From CAZDHT01 sp964505325 (lineage in GTDB: Bacteria > Planctomycetota > PUPC01): DNA of 14,238 bases. The stretch lies in assembly GCA_964505325.1 (NCBI GenBank), contig CAZDHT010000127.1, forward strand, positions 1 through 14,238, read 5' to 3'. The translations under genes were made by a program, and so were the position numbers. The notes below the pieces were generated by a model. It was given only the letters and a program-made list of their open reading frames with translations, made no database searches and was not told the DNA's origin. How positions within the stretch are numbered: the first letter of the stretch is position 1; the number at the start of each line of letters is the position of its first letter. This document shows positions 1 to 8,210 of this stretch, piece after piece.

Positions 1-793
1 AGGGGGGATAGGGGAACCAGTCGGGGTCGTCCCGCGGGGGGACCTCCAGGTCGGCGGGCCAATGGGATTTCCAGACCGATTCGCGCCACTCGACATGGTA
101 GTCGCAGAAGAGGACCGAGCCGCCCAGCCCTGAGCGGGATCGGGCGTGGCGGGCGCTGAACGCCTTCGGATAGCTGCCGCAGTGCTTTCCGGCCGAGCGG
201 TACTCCCGCTTTCCGTCGTAGGCGCGGCGCGGGTCCAGCAATTGGTCGAACAACAGAACCACGCGGCTCGGATTGGCGACCTTGCTCCGGCGGAGGAAGC
301 TCGGCATGGGCTTCCCGCCGTCGCCGGGCGCCCGCCAGCAGTCCCCGTCCAGCTCCAGGCACGAGTTCATGGCGTACGAGAAATACCCGTTCCGGCGAGG
401 CTTGTAGTCATACACGCTCTCCGGGCCCAGCGCTGCGGCGGGACACTGGAAGATTGTGTCGGTTCCGGGGTGGTGCCAGCGTGCGTGCTCGCGCCAGGGC
501 TTCGCATCCATCAGCGGCGGCAGCACGTCCACCCATCCATAGCAGTCTGCGGGGCCGTTCTCACGGTCGAGGCCGTCGGTGTGCGGGTAGAAGTCGTCGT
601 TCTGGAGCGCGTACATGTCAAACGCCACGCCCCACTGGCGGAGCCGGCTCTGGCAACTGGCCAGGAGGGCGGCGGCGCGGGCCTGACGAAGCGACGGAAG
701 AAGCATGCCGGCCAGCACCCCGATGATGCCGATGACGACGAGCAGTTCGATCAGGGTGAACGCCGAGCACGGTCTTCGATGCGGTTGTCGCAT
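1..793 (-). CDS. prepilin-type N-terminal cleavage/methylation domain protein (3' end outside window)
   Basis: My own translation of the minus strand reads without a stop from an ATG at 793 to the left edge, giving the first 264 residues. After a short basic leader (MRQPHRRPCSA) comes FTLIELLVVIGIIGVLAGML, the hydrophobic N-terminal helix of type IV pilins and type II secretion pseudopilins, with the conserved Glu at +5 after a presumed A/F cleavage site. The residue before the cut is Ala rather than the classical Gly. The rest is a soluble globular domain rich in Trp, Tyr and Cys, with SVLFCDYHVEW near the end of the visible part, similar to the planctomycetal pseudopilin class. An AGGGA sequence lies about 10 bases before the ATG. 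The start codon shares one base with the stop of the preceding ModE-like frame (TGATG). It is probably an envelope or secretion-associated protein unrelated to the carbon-fixation genes. The exact role is unknown. Confidence 0.85.
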   Translation of the reverse strand, partial: MRQPHRRPCSAFTLIELLVVIGIIGVLAGMLLPSLRQARAAALLASCQSRLRQWGVAFDMYALQNDDFYPHTDGLDRENGPADCYGWVDVLPPLMDAKPWREHARWHHPGTDTIFQCPAAALGPESVYDYKPRRNGYFSYAMNSCLELDGDCWRAPGDGGKPMPSFLRRSKVANPSRVVLLFDQLLDPRRAYDGKREYRSAGKHCGSYPKAFSARHARSRSGLGGSVLFCDYHVEWRESVWKSHWPADLEVPPRDDPDWFPYPP

Positions 794-839
794 CAGGCGA
801 TATTCCCTGCGAGTCGTTCGATACCGTTATGTTCGCCAA

Positions 840-867
840 AGCATAACACAGCGAGCAAACAAGGCAA
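840..867 (-). promoter_or_regulatory. possible sigma-70-like promoter for the prepilin gene
   Basis: On the minus strand TTGCCT (862-867) and TATGCT (840-845) are separated by 16 bases, each matching 4 of 6 consensus positions. They lie in a locally AT-richer stretch about 47 bases before the prepilin ATG. This would give the prepilin gene its own transcription, separate from the formate dehydrogenase operon. The call is by eye only. Confidence 0.3.
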
Positions 868-870
868 GGC

Positions 871-892
871 CCTGGCACCTTCTGCCACCAGG
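871..892. repeat. short inverted repeat at the break in the modE-like gene
   Basis: Two alternative 5-bp stems can form here: CCTGG (871-875) with CCAGG (888-892), or TGGCA (873-877) with TGCCA (883-887). It begins about 12 bases past the point where the ModE-like reading frame stops resembling its family. No run of T follows on the minus strand, so it is a poor intrinsic terminator. It could be a fragment of a dispersed repeat or simply the end of the operon. Confidence 0.3.
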
Positions 893-1016
893 AATTGAAT
901 GATCCTGCCGGCGGCGCGAATGGAGCCGCACCGGTCGATGCGCTCGAGCAACTCCACCCGGCCGTCGCCGAACACCGGCCTTCCGTTCTTCTCGAGCCAC
1001 ACACGGCATCTTGCTT

Positions 1017-1622
1017 TCAGCATGGGTCGAGGCCCCCTGTCTTCATAAGCTCCGTCCATTCGTCGGGCGTATTGACGTTCGAAAAGGACCCGATGTCCTC
1101 CGGCCCGGGATGCCAGAAGTGCACGCGGACGACGTCGAAGAGCGCCCGAACACGGTGGTCTCCTCGCTCCATCTGTTGCTCGATAGCGGGCAGGCATTCC
1201 TTCGCGTAGACGGAATGCAGCGGCTCGGCTCGGCCGTTCACCACGGGGACCAGTGCATCGGCCTCGGCCGCCGGCCAGACACTGAGCTGCCTGGAGATCG
1301 CGCCCGGGTCGAGCAGCGGCATGTCACAGGCCACCACAAAACACGATGGGTTCGCCGATTCTTTCAGGCCCGTGTAGATGCCGCCGAGCGGCCCGATGTC
1401 CGGAACGAGGTCCTCGACGACACCGACGTTGCCGAGTCCGTCGAAGCGGTCTGCGCGATCGGCGACCACAAACACCTCATCGAAGATCCCGGCGAGCACG
1501 TGGAGCGTCCGCCCGAGCAGGGTGGTCCCGCCGACTCGGAGCAGGGATTTGTCCCGTCCCATCCGCGTGCTCTTGCCGCCTGCCAGCACAATCCCGGCCA
1601 CCGGCTGCGGAGGGTCGTTCAT
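1017..1622 (-). CDS. mobA: molybdenum cofactor guanylyltransferase MobA
   Basis: MobA joins GMP from GTP to molybdopterin, giving the guanine dinucleotide form (MGD) needed by DMSO-reductase-family enzymes such as the formate dehydrogenase encoded just upstream. The 201-residue product has the nucleotide-binding signature LAGGKSTRMGRDKSLL near the N-terminus, then DIGPLGGIYTGL, the metal-binding VVACDMPLL and the C-terminal NVNTPDEW. Its length matches the family (about 190-200). I chose the ATG at 1622 because it overlaps the fdhD stop as ATGA, like other junctions here. An in-frame ATG at 1634 would add MANR. It acts in the cytoplasm and is very likely co-transcribed with fdhA and fdhD. Confidence 0.93.
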   Translation of the reverse strand: MNDPPQPVAGIVLAGGKSTRMGRDKSLLRVGGTTLLGRTLHVLAGIFDEVFVVADRADRFDGLGNVGVVEDLVPDIGPLGGIYTGLKESANPSCFVVACDMPLLDPGAISRQLSVWPAAEADALVPVVNGRAEPLHSVYAKECLPAIEQQMERGDHRVRALFDVVRVHFWHPGPEDIGSFSNVNTPDEWTELMKTGGLDPC

Positions 1623-2398
1623 TCGATTCGCCATTCAGCGGTATAGATGTTCATCCGGTCGCCGCGCACGAAGCCGGCGAGGGTGAGGTTGGCGAGGCGC
1701 GCCAGCTCGACGGCCGCATCCGTCGGCGCCGAGCGCGACGCCGCCACGGGCAGCCCCGCCCGCACGGCCTTTGCGACCAGGTCCAGACTCAGCCTTCCGG
1801 TACTGAGGACGACCTTGTCGTGCATCGGCAGCCCCTTGCGGAGACAGCAGCCGATGACTTTGTCGACGGCGTTGTGTCGGCCCACGTCCTCGGCGAACGC
1901 GACCAGCTCACCCCTGTCCGCGATGCCCGCGCTGTGCACGCCGCCCGTCTCACGATAGACGATGGAGTGTTCTTGAAAGGCCCGCATGGCATCGCTCAGT
2001 TCAGCCGCCGTAATGCGGAAGGACATGTCGATCTTGCGCCGGCAATCGAGCGGGTCGAAGCCCTTGACCGAGAACATCCCCAGCCCGCATCCGGTCCCGG
2101 CAACGAGGTTCTCTCGGAGCTGCGTCAGATCTTCGTCAGGAACACCGAAAGATACGTTAACGTGGGTCTCGGTCTCTCGGGTGTCGCACGCGATCGGGAC
2201 CTCTTTCGCCTGCGGCGGCAGCAATCCGGAAGTACACAGGAAGCCGAGGGCGAGTTCCTCGAACTGGCCAGGGCTGCACTGGAGGCGGCACACGGTCCGG
2301 CCGTCAACCAGCAGGACGAGGGACGACTCGCGCGCGACCGAGTCGGTGTCCTCCGACGGCTGGCCGTCCCGGAGGCGTGTGACAGGGACGCGAATCAC
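1619..2398 (-). CDS. fdhD: formate dehydrogenase accessory sulfurtransferase FdhD
   Basis: FdhD moves sulfur from a cysteine desulfurase to the bis-MGD cofactor, supplying the terminal sulfido ligand without which formate dehydrogenase is inactive. Family marks seen are ELALGFLCTSGLL, AFAEDVGRHNAVDKVIG, VVLSTGRLS and the C-terminal RLANLTLAGFVRGDRMNIYT. I chose the GTG at 2398 (259 residues), which overlaps the fdhA TGA as GTGA and gives a typical N-terminus (IRVPVTRLRDG). An ATG at 2479 would add 27 residues but overlap fdhA by 85 bases. The usual CxxC motif is CGLG here (Cys104, then Gly at the place of the second Cys), which I confirmed in the DNA. E. coli FdhD needs both cysteines, so this protein may use a one-cysteine chemistry seen in some homologues. 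It is cytoplasmic. Confidence 0.92.
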   Translation of the reverse strand: MIRVPVTRLRDGQPSEDTDSVARESSLVLLVDGRTVCRLQCSPGQFEELALGFLCTSGLLPPQAKEVPIACDTRETETHVNVSFGVPDEDLTQLRENLVAGTGCGLGMFSVKGFDPLDCRRKIDMSFRITAAELSDAMRAFQEHSIVYRETGGVHSAGIADRGELVAFAEDVGRHNAVDKVIGCCLRKGLPMHDKVVLSTGRLSLDLVAKAVRAGLPVAASRSAPTDAAVELARLANLTLAGFVRGDRMNIYTAEWRIE

Positions 2399-5136
2399 GA
2401 GGTCCGGGCTCGGGCCCGTGTCCTCGTCCGGCGCGTTCGGCGGGCGGACTTCGTGATTTTCTCTACCTTGACTGCGCATACCTTGAGTTCAGGAATCTTG
2501 GCGATCGCATCGAGCGCGTCGTTGGTGAGCACGTTGGCGGGGGATTCGTGAAAGTGGAACGGCATGAAGACCATTCCTTCGCGAACCCGCGGCGTGGTGA
2601 ACGCTCGCGCCTCGATCTCTCCGCGGCGTGATGTCACGCGGACCGGCTCGCCGTCCTGGATGCGCATTCGCGCCGCGTCTACCGGGTTGATCTCGATGTT
2701 GCCGGGCGGGCAGATCTGCTCCAGTCCGTCAGACTGGCGCGACAGCGTGCCGGTGTGGAAGTGATAGAGGACGCGCCCGGTGGAGAGAATGAGCGGGTAC
2801 TTCCGGTCGGGCAGTTCGGCCGCCTCACGGAAGGGCGTCCCGTGGAACTTGCCCAGCCCGCGCGAGAAGTCCCCCTTGTGCAGGTACGGCGTGCCCGGGT
2901 GGTCGGGGGTGGGGCACGGCCACTGCAACGCTTCCTTCTTCAGCCGCTTATAAGAGATGCCGCCGTAGATGGGCGTCAGCCGCGCCACTTCGTCCTGTAT
3001 CTCGGCCGGGCCGTCGTACTCCATCGGGTAGCCGAGCCGGGTGGCGACGTCGCAGAGGATCTCCCAGTCCTGCCGCGCCTCGCCCGGCGGCTCGACGGCG
3101 CGGCGCACCCGCTGCACGCGGCGTTCCGTATTCGTGAACGTCCCGTCCTTCTCGGCGAAGCAGACGCCGGGGAGGACGACATCGGCGTATTCGGCGGTCT
3201 CGGTGAGGAAGATGTCCTGCACCACAAGGAGGTCCAGGTTCGCCATCGCCTTTCGGGCGCGGTTGGCGTTTGGGTCGGACAGCGCGGGGTTCTCGCCCAT
3301 GATGTACATCGCGCGGACGTCGCCGCGCTCGGCCGCGTGCACCATCTCTACCACGGTCAGGCCGGGCTCGGCGGGAAGGGATACGCCCCAATCCTTTTCG
3401 AACTTCCCGCGAAGCGCCGGATCATCCACCTTCTGGTATCCGGGCAGTACGTTGGGGAGCGCGGCGAGGTCGCACGCTCCCTGGACGTTGTTCTGGCCCC
3501 GCAGGGGGTTGACCCCGGTGGACTCGCGGCCGACATTGCCGGTGAGCATCGCAAGGTTGGCGAGGGCGAGCACGTTGTCCGTGCCCGTCGTGTGTTGTGT
3601 GATGCCCATGCTGTAGACGATGGAGGCGCGCTCCGCGCGGGCGAAGAGCCGCGCGGCCTGGCGGATGTCTTCGGCGGCCACACCGGCCACCATGGCCGCC
3701 GCCTCCGGGGTGCACGGCTCGATAGCGGGCCACGCTTCCTCAAAGCTCTCGGTACGCGATGCGATGAAGTCCTTGTCGTGCAGATTCTCGGTGACGATCA
3801 CGTTCATCATCGCATTGACGAGCATGACGTCGGTGCCGCAGCGCTGGCGAAGGTGCAGCGTGGCGAAGCGGACCAGGTCGATCTTCCGCGGGTCTGCGAC
3901 GATGAGCGCCGCCCCGTGTCTCTCCACCGCCGCCTTGATCCTCAGCCCGATGATCGGGTGGGCCTCGGTGGTGTTCGAGCCGATGACCAGGATGCAGTCG
4001 GCGTGCTCCAGCTCGTCGATGGAGTTGGTCATCGCGCCGCTGCCGAAAGCGCGGGCGAGGCCGGCTACGGTCGAGGCGTGACACAGCCGGGCGCAATGGT
4101 CGACGTTGTTCGTCCCGACGGCCGCGCGCATGAATTTCTGGAAGATGTAGTTCTCTTCGTTGGTGCACTTGGCCGAAGACAATCCCGCGATGGCGTCGGC
4201 GCCGTGCTGCTCCTTGACCGCCTTGAGCTTCGAGGCCACCAGGTCGAGCGCCTCGTCCCAAGTTGCCTCCTCGAACTTGCCGTTGCGTTTGATCAGCGGC
4301 GTCTTCAGCCGGTCCGGTGAGCCGACGAAGTCCAGGCCGAATCGTCCCTTGACGCAGAGCTGGCCGTGGCTCGCCGGGTTGTCCATTTCGCCCGAGACGC
4401 GCACGATCCGGTTGTTGCGGATGCCCAGCACCAGGCCGCACCCGCAGCCGCAGTAGGGACAGGTCGTCGTCACCTCGCGCGAGGGCGGCGGCGCCGTCTC
4501 CTTGGCGGACAGCGCGCCGACCGGACAGGCGGCCACGCATTCGCCGCACGACTCACACGAGGAATCGGCAATGAGCCCGCCGGCCGGCGAGATCTTGCTG
4601 TCGTAGCCACGACCGGTGAAGTCGATGGCCCCGACGCCACGGACGCTATGACAGACTCGAACGCAACGTCCGCACAGGACGCACTTGGACAGGTCCAGCG
4701 TGAAGAATGGATTCGAGTCGTCGAGCTCGGGCTCCCGCGGCGTGCGCCGCAGCCGCGTCTCGGCAATGCCCAGGCCGGCTGCGATCTTCTGAAGTTCGCA
4801 TTGCTGATTAGACGAACAGGTGAGGCAATCGGTCGGGTGGTCGGCGATTAGCAGCTCGACGATATCGCGCCGGATGGAGTTGATCTCCTCCGTGTCGCTC
4901 TCGATCATCATGCCGTCGGCGACGGTCGTCGTGCACGCCGTGGGGAGCCCCCGCATGCCATCGACCTTGACGATGCAGAGGCGGCAGGACCCGTGCGGTT
5001 CGAGACCGGGCATGTAGCAAAGATGCGGGATGTCGAGATCGGCATGGAGGGCGGCCTCGAGAATCGTCTCGCCTTCGGCTGCCTTGAGCTTCCGGCCGTC
5101 GATCGTGATGGTGACCTCTTTTCCGCTGCTGCTCAT
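2395..5136 (-). CDS. fdhA: formate dehydrogenase catalytic subunit, NuoG/FdhA type, cysteine form
   Basis: This 913-residue molybdenum (or tungsten) bis-MGD enzyme interconverts CO2 and formate, the first step of the methyl branch of the Wood-Ljungdahl pathway. Domains in order: a [2Fe-2S] ferredoxin (C40, C51, C54, C68); a NuoG-type His-Cys3 [4Fe-4S] site (H100, C104, C107, C113); two further [4Fe-4S] sites (C152/155/158/162 and C194/197/200/204); and the molybdopterin oxidoreductase with its own cluster (C226, C229, C233, C261). The metal ligand is Cys352 in HCARLCHASTVAGL, encoded by TGT, so it is not a selenocysteine enzyme. The protein has no signal peptide and is expected in the cytoplasm. 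The ATG at 5136 overlaps the stop of the NuoF-GltD gene as ATGA. The C-terminus ends in an odd arginine-rich tail (SARRTRRTRTRARARTS). The chain of clusters fits electron exchange with the NuoE/NuoF-type partners encoded just upstream. Confidence 0.93.
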   Translation of the reverse strand: MSSSGKEVTITIDGRKLKAAEGETILEAALHADLDIPHLCYMPGLEPHGSCRLCIVKVDGMRGLPTACTTTVADGMMIESDTEEINSIRRDIVELLIADHPTDCLTCSSNQQCELQKIAAGLGIAETRLRRTPREPELDDSNPFFTLDLSKCVLCGRCVRVCHSVRGVGAIDFTGRGYDSKISPAGGLIADSSCESCGECVAACPVGALSAKETAPPPSREVTTTCPYCGCGCGLVLGIRNNRIVRVSGEMDNPASHGQLCVKGRFGLDFVGSPDRLKTPLIKRNGKFEEATWDEALDLVASKLKAVKEQHGADAIAGLSSAKCTNEENYIFQKFMRAAVGTNNVDHCARLCHASTVAGLARAFGSGAMTNSIDELEHADCILVIGSNTTEAHPIIGLRIKAAVERHGAALIVADPRKIDLVRFATLHLRQRCGTDVMLVNAMMNVIVTENLHDKDFIASRTESFEEAWPAIEPCTPEAAAMVAGVAAEDIRQAARLFARAERASIVYSMGITQHTTGTDNVLALANLAMLTGNVGRESTGVNPLRGQNNVQGACDLAALPNVLPGYQKVDDPALRGKFEKDWGVSLPAEPGLTVVEMVHAAERGDVRAMYIMGENPALSDPNANRARKAMANLDLLVVQDIFLTETAEYADVVLPGVCFAEKDGTFTNTERRVQRVRRAVEPPGEARQDWEILCDVATRLGYPMEYDGPAEIQDEVARLTPIYGGISYKRLKKEALQWPCPTPDHPGTPYLHKGDFSRGLGKFHGTPFREAAELPDRKYPLILSTGRVLYHFHTGTLSRQSDGLEQICPPGNIEINPVDAARMRIQDGEPVRVTSRRGEIEARAFTTPRVREGMVFMPFHFHESPANVLTNDALDAIAKIPELKVCAVKVEKITKSARRTRRTRTRARARTS

Positions 5137-8100
5137 TCTTCCAAGGTCTCCAGGTCGCATCTCAGGCACCGGCGGGCCTCCAACCGGGCCTGCCGCATGG
5201 TGTAGCCCAACTCCACTTCCTCGAAGTCACGGACGCGGCGCTGCGGTGACCGCCGCCGTACCGGTATTCTTCGTTCTTCGCCTTGCTCGCCGAGCGGCTC
5301 CAGTCCTTCGGTGTCCTCGGGGGCCGTCAACACCAGGTCGATGTTGCCGTCGCCGCCCAGGTATGTGTCGATGCTGCTGGCGGCGCGGCGGCCCGCGGCG
5401 ACCGCGTCGATGACGGAGGCCGGACCGGTGACCACGTCGCCGCCGGCAAAGACGCCGTCGTGCGAAGTGACGAGCGTCTCCTCGCGCACGGCGAGCCGGC
5501 CGCGGCGATCCGACTCCAGTGTGGACCGCCGGTGAAGATCCGGCGCCTGCCCGATCGCCGAGATGACGGTGTCGAATTCCAGGCCGAATTCGCTGCCGGC
5601 GATGGGCTCAGGCCGAGGCCGGCCCGAACTGTCTATCTCGCCCAGTTGCATCCTGACGCAGCGGACGCGGAGGGCGTCGCCGCCCCTCTCAATGCTCGTC
5701 GGCAGGACGAGAAAGTCGATCTTGACGCCTTCTTCGGCTGCGTCGTTGATCTCCTCCTCGTCGGCAGGCATCTCCCGCCGGGTGCGGCGATAGAGGATGC
5801 GCACCTCCTCGGCACCCAGGCGCCGGGCGGTTCGAGCGGCGTCCATCGCCGAGTTCCCCCCGCCGATCACCGCTGCCTTCTTGCCGACCGGCAGCGCCCG
5901 GCCGACATTCGCCCTGGCAAGGAATTCGAGACAGTCCACGACGGCCGGATCATCCTCCCCCGGTATCCCCAGCGGCAGTCCCCTTTGCATGCCGATGGCC
6001 ACGAACACGGCGTCGAAGCCCTTGCGCCGGAGCGTGCGCGGCGTATCGACGCGGGTCCGGGTCTTTACCTTGAAGCCGGCCTTGCGGACCTCGGCGATCT
6101 CCGCATCGAGCACGTCCTCCGGGAGGCGAAAGCGGGGGATGGCCGTGCGCATCATTCCGCCCAGCTTCTTCCCCGCCTCGAACACGGTGACGTCGTGGCC
6201 CTTGAGCGACAGGAAGAAGGCGGCGGTCAGGCCGCCGGGGCCGGAGCCGACCACGGCAATGCTCTTGCCGGTGCGCGGCTGTCGTTTGAGCGGCGCCGGG
6301 CGGCCCCGCTCACTGGCGATGCGCTTGAGGGCGCGGATGGCGCCGGGGTCGTCCAGCAGGCCGCGCCGGCACTTGGCCTCGCAGGGGTGATAGCAGATGC
6401 GGCCGCAGATGGAAGGGAACGGCAGTTGCTCGCGGATGGTATTGAGCGCCTCGTCGTAGTTGCCGGCGGCGATGGCGCGCAGGTAACGCGGGACGTCGAC
6501 GCCGGCTGGGCAGGCGTGCTTGCACGGCGCGTCGACCAGGCCCTCGCATACGACGGCCGGGCACTTCTTGTCCCGGATGTGCGCGACGTATTCGTCGCGG
6601 AAGTAGCGGATGGTCGACAAGACCGGGTTGGGCGCGGTCTGGCCGAGGCCGCAAAGCGACGACTCCTTGATTGACGTGCCCAGCCGGACCAGCAGGTCCA
6701 GGTCTTCCATCGAGCCTCGGCCGGAGCAGATGTCGTCCAGGATGCGGTAGAGCTGCGTCGTGCCCAATCGGCAGGGAGCGCACTTGCCGCAGGACTCGCT
6801 CCGCGTGAAATCCACGAAGTAGCGCGCGACGTCGGGGACGCACGTGTCTTCGTCCATCACGATCATCCCGCCGGAGCCCATGATGGAGCCGGCGTTGGCA
6901 AGCTCCTCGTACTCGACCGGCAGGTTGAGCAACTGGGCCGGCAAACAGCCCCCGGATGGGCCTCCGGTCTGGACGGCCTTGAACTTCTTGCCGCCGGATA
7001 CCCCGCCACCGATGCCGAAGATGATGTCGTACAGCCGCGTCCCCATGGGGACTTCAATGAGACCGGTCCGGTGGATCTTGCCGGCGAGGGCGAACGTCTT
7101 GGTCCCGCGGCTCTTCTCGGTGCCCCAGTCCGCGAAAGACTCGGCGCCGCGCGCCAGAATGGCCGAGACGTTGGCGAAGGTCTCGACGTTGTTGATGTTG
7201 GTGGGCTTGCCGAACAGGCCGGACTGTGCAGGAAAGGGGGGCCTGGGACGCGGCATCCCGCGCCGGCCTTCGACGGAGGCCATCAGTGCGGTCTCTTCGC
7301 CGCAGACGAAGGCGCCTGCCCCCTCCTTGATCCGGATGCCCAGACTGAAGCCGGAGCCGAGGATGTTCGAGCCGAGGAATCCGTTCGCCTCCATCTGCTC
7401 CAGAGCGCGCCCGAGCCGCCGGATGGCGAGCGGGTACTCCGCACGGCAGTAAATGAAGGCCTGCTCCGCGCCGATGGCATAGGCGGCGATGGCCATGCCT
7501 TCGAGCACGGCATGTGGGTCGCTTTCCAGCAGCGCCCGATCCATGAAGGCGCCCGGATCGCCCTCGTCGGCGTTGCAGATCAGGTACTTGGTCTCGCCCG
7601 GCGCGCTTCGGCAGAACTTCCACTTCCGCCCGGTGGGGAACCCGGCGCCGCCCCGGCCCCGAAGGCCGGAGCGCTCGACCTCGGCGATGACATCCTCTGG
7701 CGACATGGCCAGGGCTTTCGCCAGCCCCTCGTACCCGCCGTTGGCAATGTAGTGTTCGATCTTGTCCGGATCGATCCGTCCGCAGTTGCGGGTGACAATT
7801 CGCACCTGCCCCTGCAGCATGGGGAGCTCGCCGAACTTCGGAACGCCGTCGAGCGGGACGCCGTTCATCACGGCCAGCGCCAGATCCGTGCGGGGCTTGC
7901 CTTTGCCGATGTGCGAGCGCACGATGCGCTTTGCGGCGGCCGGGGTGACATCGCCGTAGAGGACCGACGGCCCGCCGGGCAGGGAGACCTCGATCATGGG
8001 CTCGGCGTAGCACAGGCCGAGACATCCGACGCCGGCGATCCGGGCCCGCTTACCGATCTTCCGCAGCTCCGACCGGATCGCCGTAATCACCTCGGCCGAG

Positions 8101-8210
8101 CCGGCCGCCCGGCCGCAGGTCACGTCACCGACCAGGATGAGCGCGCCGCGCGGGTGCCGGAATCGTTCCCACGTCGCCCTGGCGCTCTGTTGGATCTCGC
8201 GGAACGTCAT
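5133..8210 (-). CDS. NuoF-like NAD(H)/FMN subunit fused to a GltD/NfnB-like FAD oxidoreductase
   Basis: The 1025-residue product joins two flavoproteins. Residues about 22-105 form a thioredoxin-like domain with VTCGRAAGS and GCLGLCYAEP. Residues about 130-545 are NuoF/HydB-like: FMN-site GRGGAGFPTGRKW (185-197), NADEGDPGAF, and a [4Fe-4S] site at C474, C477, C480 and C520. From about 550 comes a GltD/NfnB-like part: a cysteine-rich domain for iron-sulfur clusters (C550, C555, C563, C567, C602, C606, C610, C614), FAD-binding VVGSGPGG (653-660), NAD(P)-binding VIGGGNSAMDAA (781-792) with YRRTRREMPA, then FAGGDVVTGP. It ends with a second short Cys pair (CLRC). Overlaps of 4 bases with nuoE and fdhA place it in one operon with the formate dehydrogenase. 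It probably carries electrons between NAD(H), possibly NADP(H), and FdhA. Electron bifurcation with ferredoxin is an inference. The ATG at 8210 is chosen for the ATGA overlap. Confidence 0.9.
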   Translation of the reverse strand: MTFREIQQSARATWERFRHPRGALILVGDVTCGRAAGSAEVITAIRSELRKIGKRARIAGVGCLGLCYAEPMIEVSLPGGPSVLYGDVTPAAAKRIVRSHIGKGKPRTDLALAVMNGVPLDGVPKFGELPMLQGQVRIVTRNCGRIDPDKIEHYIANGGYEGLAKALAMSPEDVIAEVERSGLRGRGGAGFPTGRKWKFCRSAPGETKYLICNADEGDPGAFMDRALLESDPHAVLEGMAIAAYAIGAEQAFIYCRAEYPLAIRRLGRALEQMEANGFLGSNILGSGFSLGIRIKEGAGAFVCGEETALMASVEGRRGMPRPRPPFPAQSGLFGKPTNINNVETFANVSAILARGAESFADWGTEKSRGTKTFALAGKIHRTGLIEVPMGTRLYDIIFGIGGGVSGGKKFKAVQTGGPSGGCLPAQLLNLPVEYEELANAGSIMGSGGMIVMDEDTCVPDVARYFVDFTRSESCGKCAPCRLGTTQLYRILDDICSGRGSMEDLDLLVRLGTSIKESSLCGLGQTAPNPVLSTIRYFRDEYVAHIRDKKCPAVVCEGLVDAPCKHACPAGVDVPRYLRAIAAGNYDEALNTIREQLPFPSICGRICYHPCEAKCRRGLLDDPGAIRALKRIASERGRPAPLKRQPRTGKSIAVVGSGPGGLTAAFFLSLKGHDVTVFEAGKKLGGMMRTAIPRFRLPEDVLDAEIAEVRKAGFKVKTRTRVDTPRTLRRKGFDAVFVAIGMQRGLPLGIPGEDDPAVVDCLEFLARANVGRALPVGKKAAVIGGGNSAMDAARTARRLGAEEVRILYRRTRREMPADEEEINDAAEEGVKIDFLVLPTSIERGGDALRVRCVRMQLGEIDSSGRPRPEPIAGSEFGLEFDTVISAIGQAPDLHRRSTLESDRRGRLAVREETLVTSHDGVFAGGDVVTGPASVIDAVAAGRRAASSIDTYLGGDGNIDLVLTAPEDTEGLEPLGEQGEERRIPVRRRSPQRRVRDFEEVELGYTMRQARLEARRCLRCDLETLEE

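Larger units (their letters stand above)
793..1023 (-). pseudogene. truncated ModE-like winged-helix regulator (N-terminal remnant)
   Basis: The frame starts at an ATG that overlaps the mobA stop by 7 bases (CCATGCTGA) and reads 76 codons. Residues 1-40 (WLEKNGRPVFGDGRVELLERI, then DRCGSIRAAGR) look like the start of the ModE-type N-terminal DNA-binding domain, which senses or serves molybdate metabolism and is often found next to mob and fdh genes. After residue 40, at about position 904, the expected second half of the helix-turn-helix (a GMSYRRAW-like stretch) is absent. It is replaced by unrelated hydrophobic sequence, and neither other minus-strand frame continues the domain. Intact single-domain relatives are roughly 100-130 residues. 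I therefore read it as a gene cut by a deletion or rearrangement, although the frame could still be translated. Its stop overlaps the prepilin start by one base. Confidence 0.6.

Noticed and set aside
1346..2551. Plus-strand open frame of 401 codons opposite mobA, fdhD and the end of fdhA
   Set aside because: It crosses three real genes on the other strand and its product has no recognisable domain.
2755..4320. Long plus-strand open frame (521 codons) opposite fdhA
   Set aside because: It is the antisense shadow of a GC-rich gene with clear cofactor motifs on the other strand; its translation is rich in Arg, Gly, His and Val without any family pattern.
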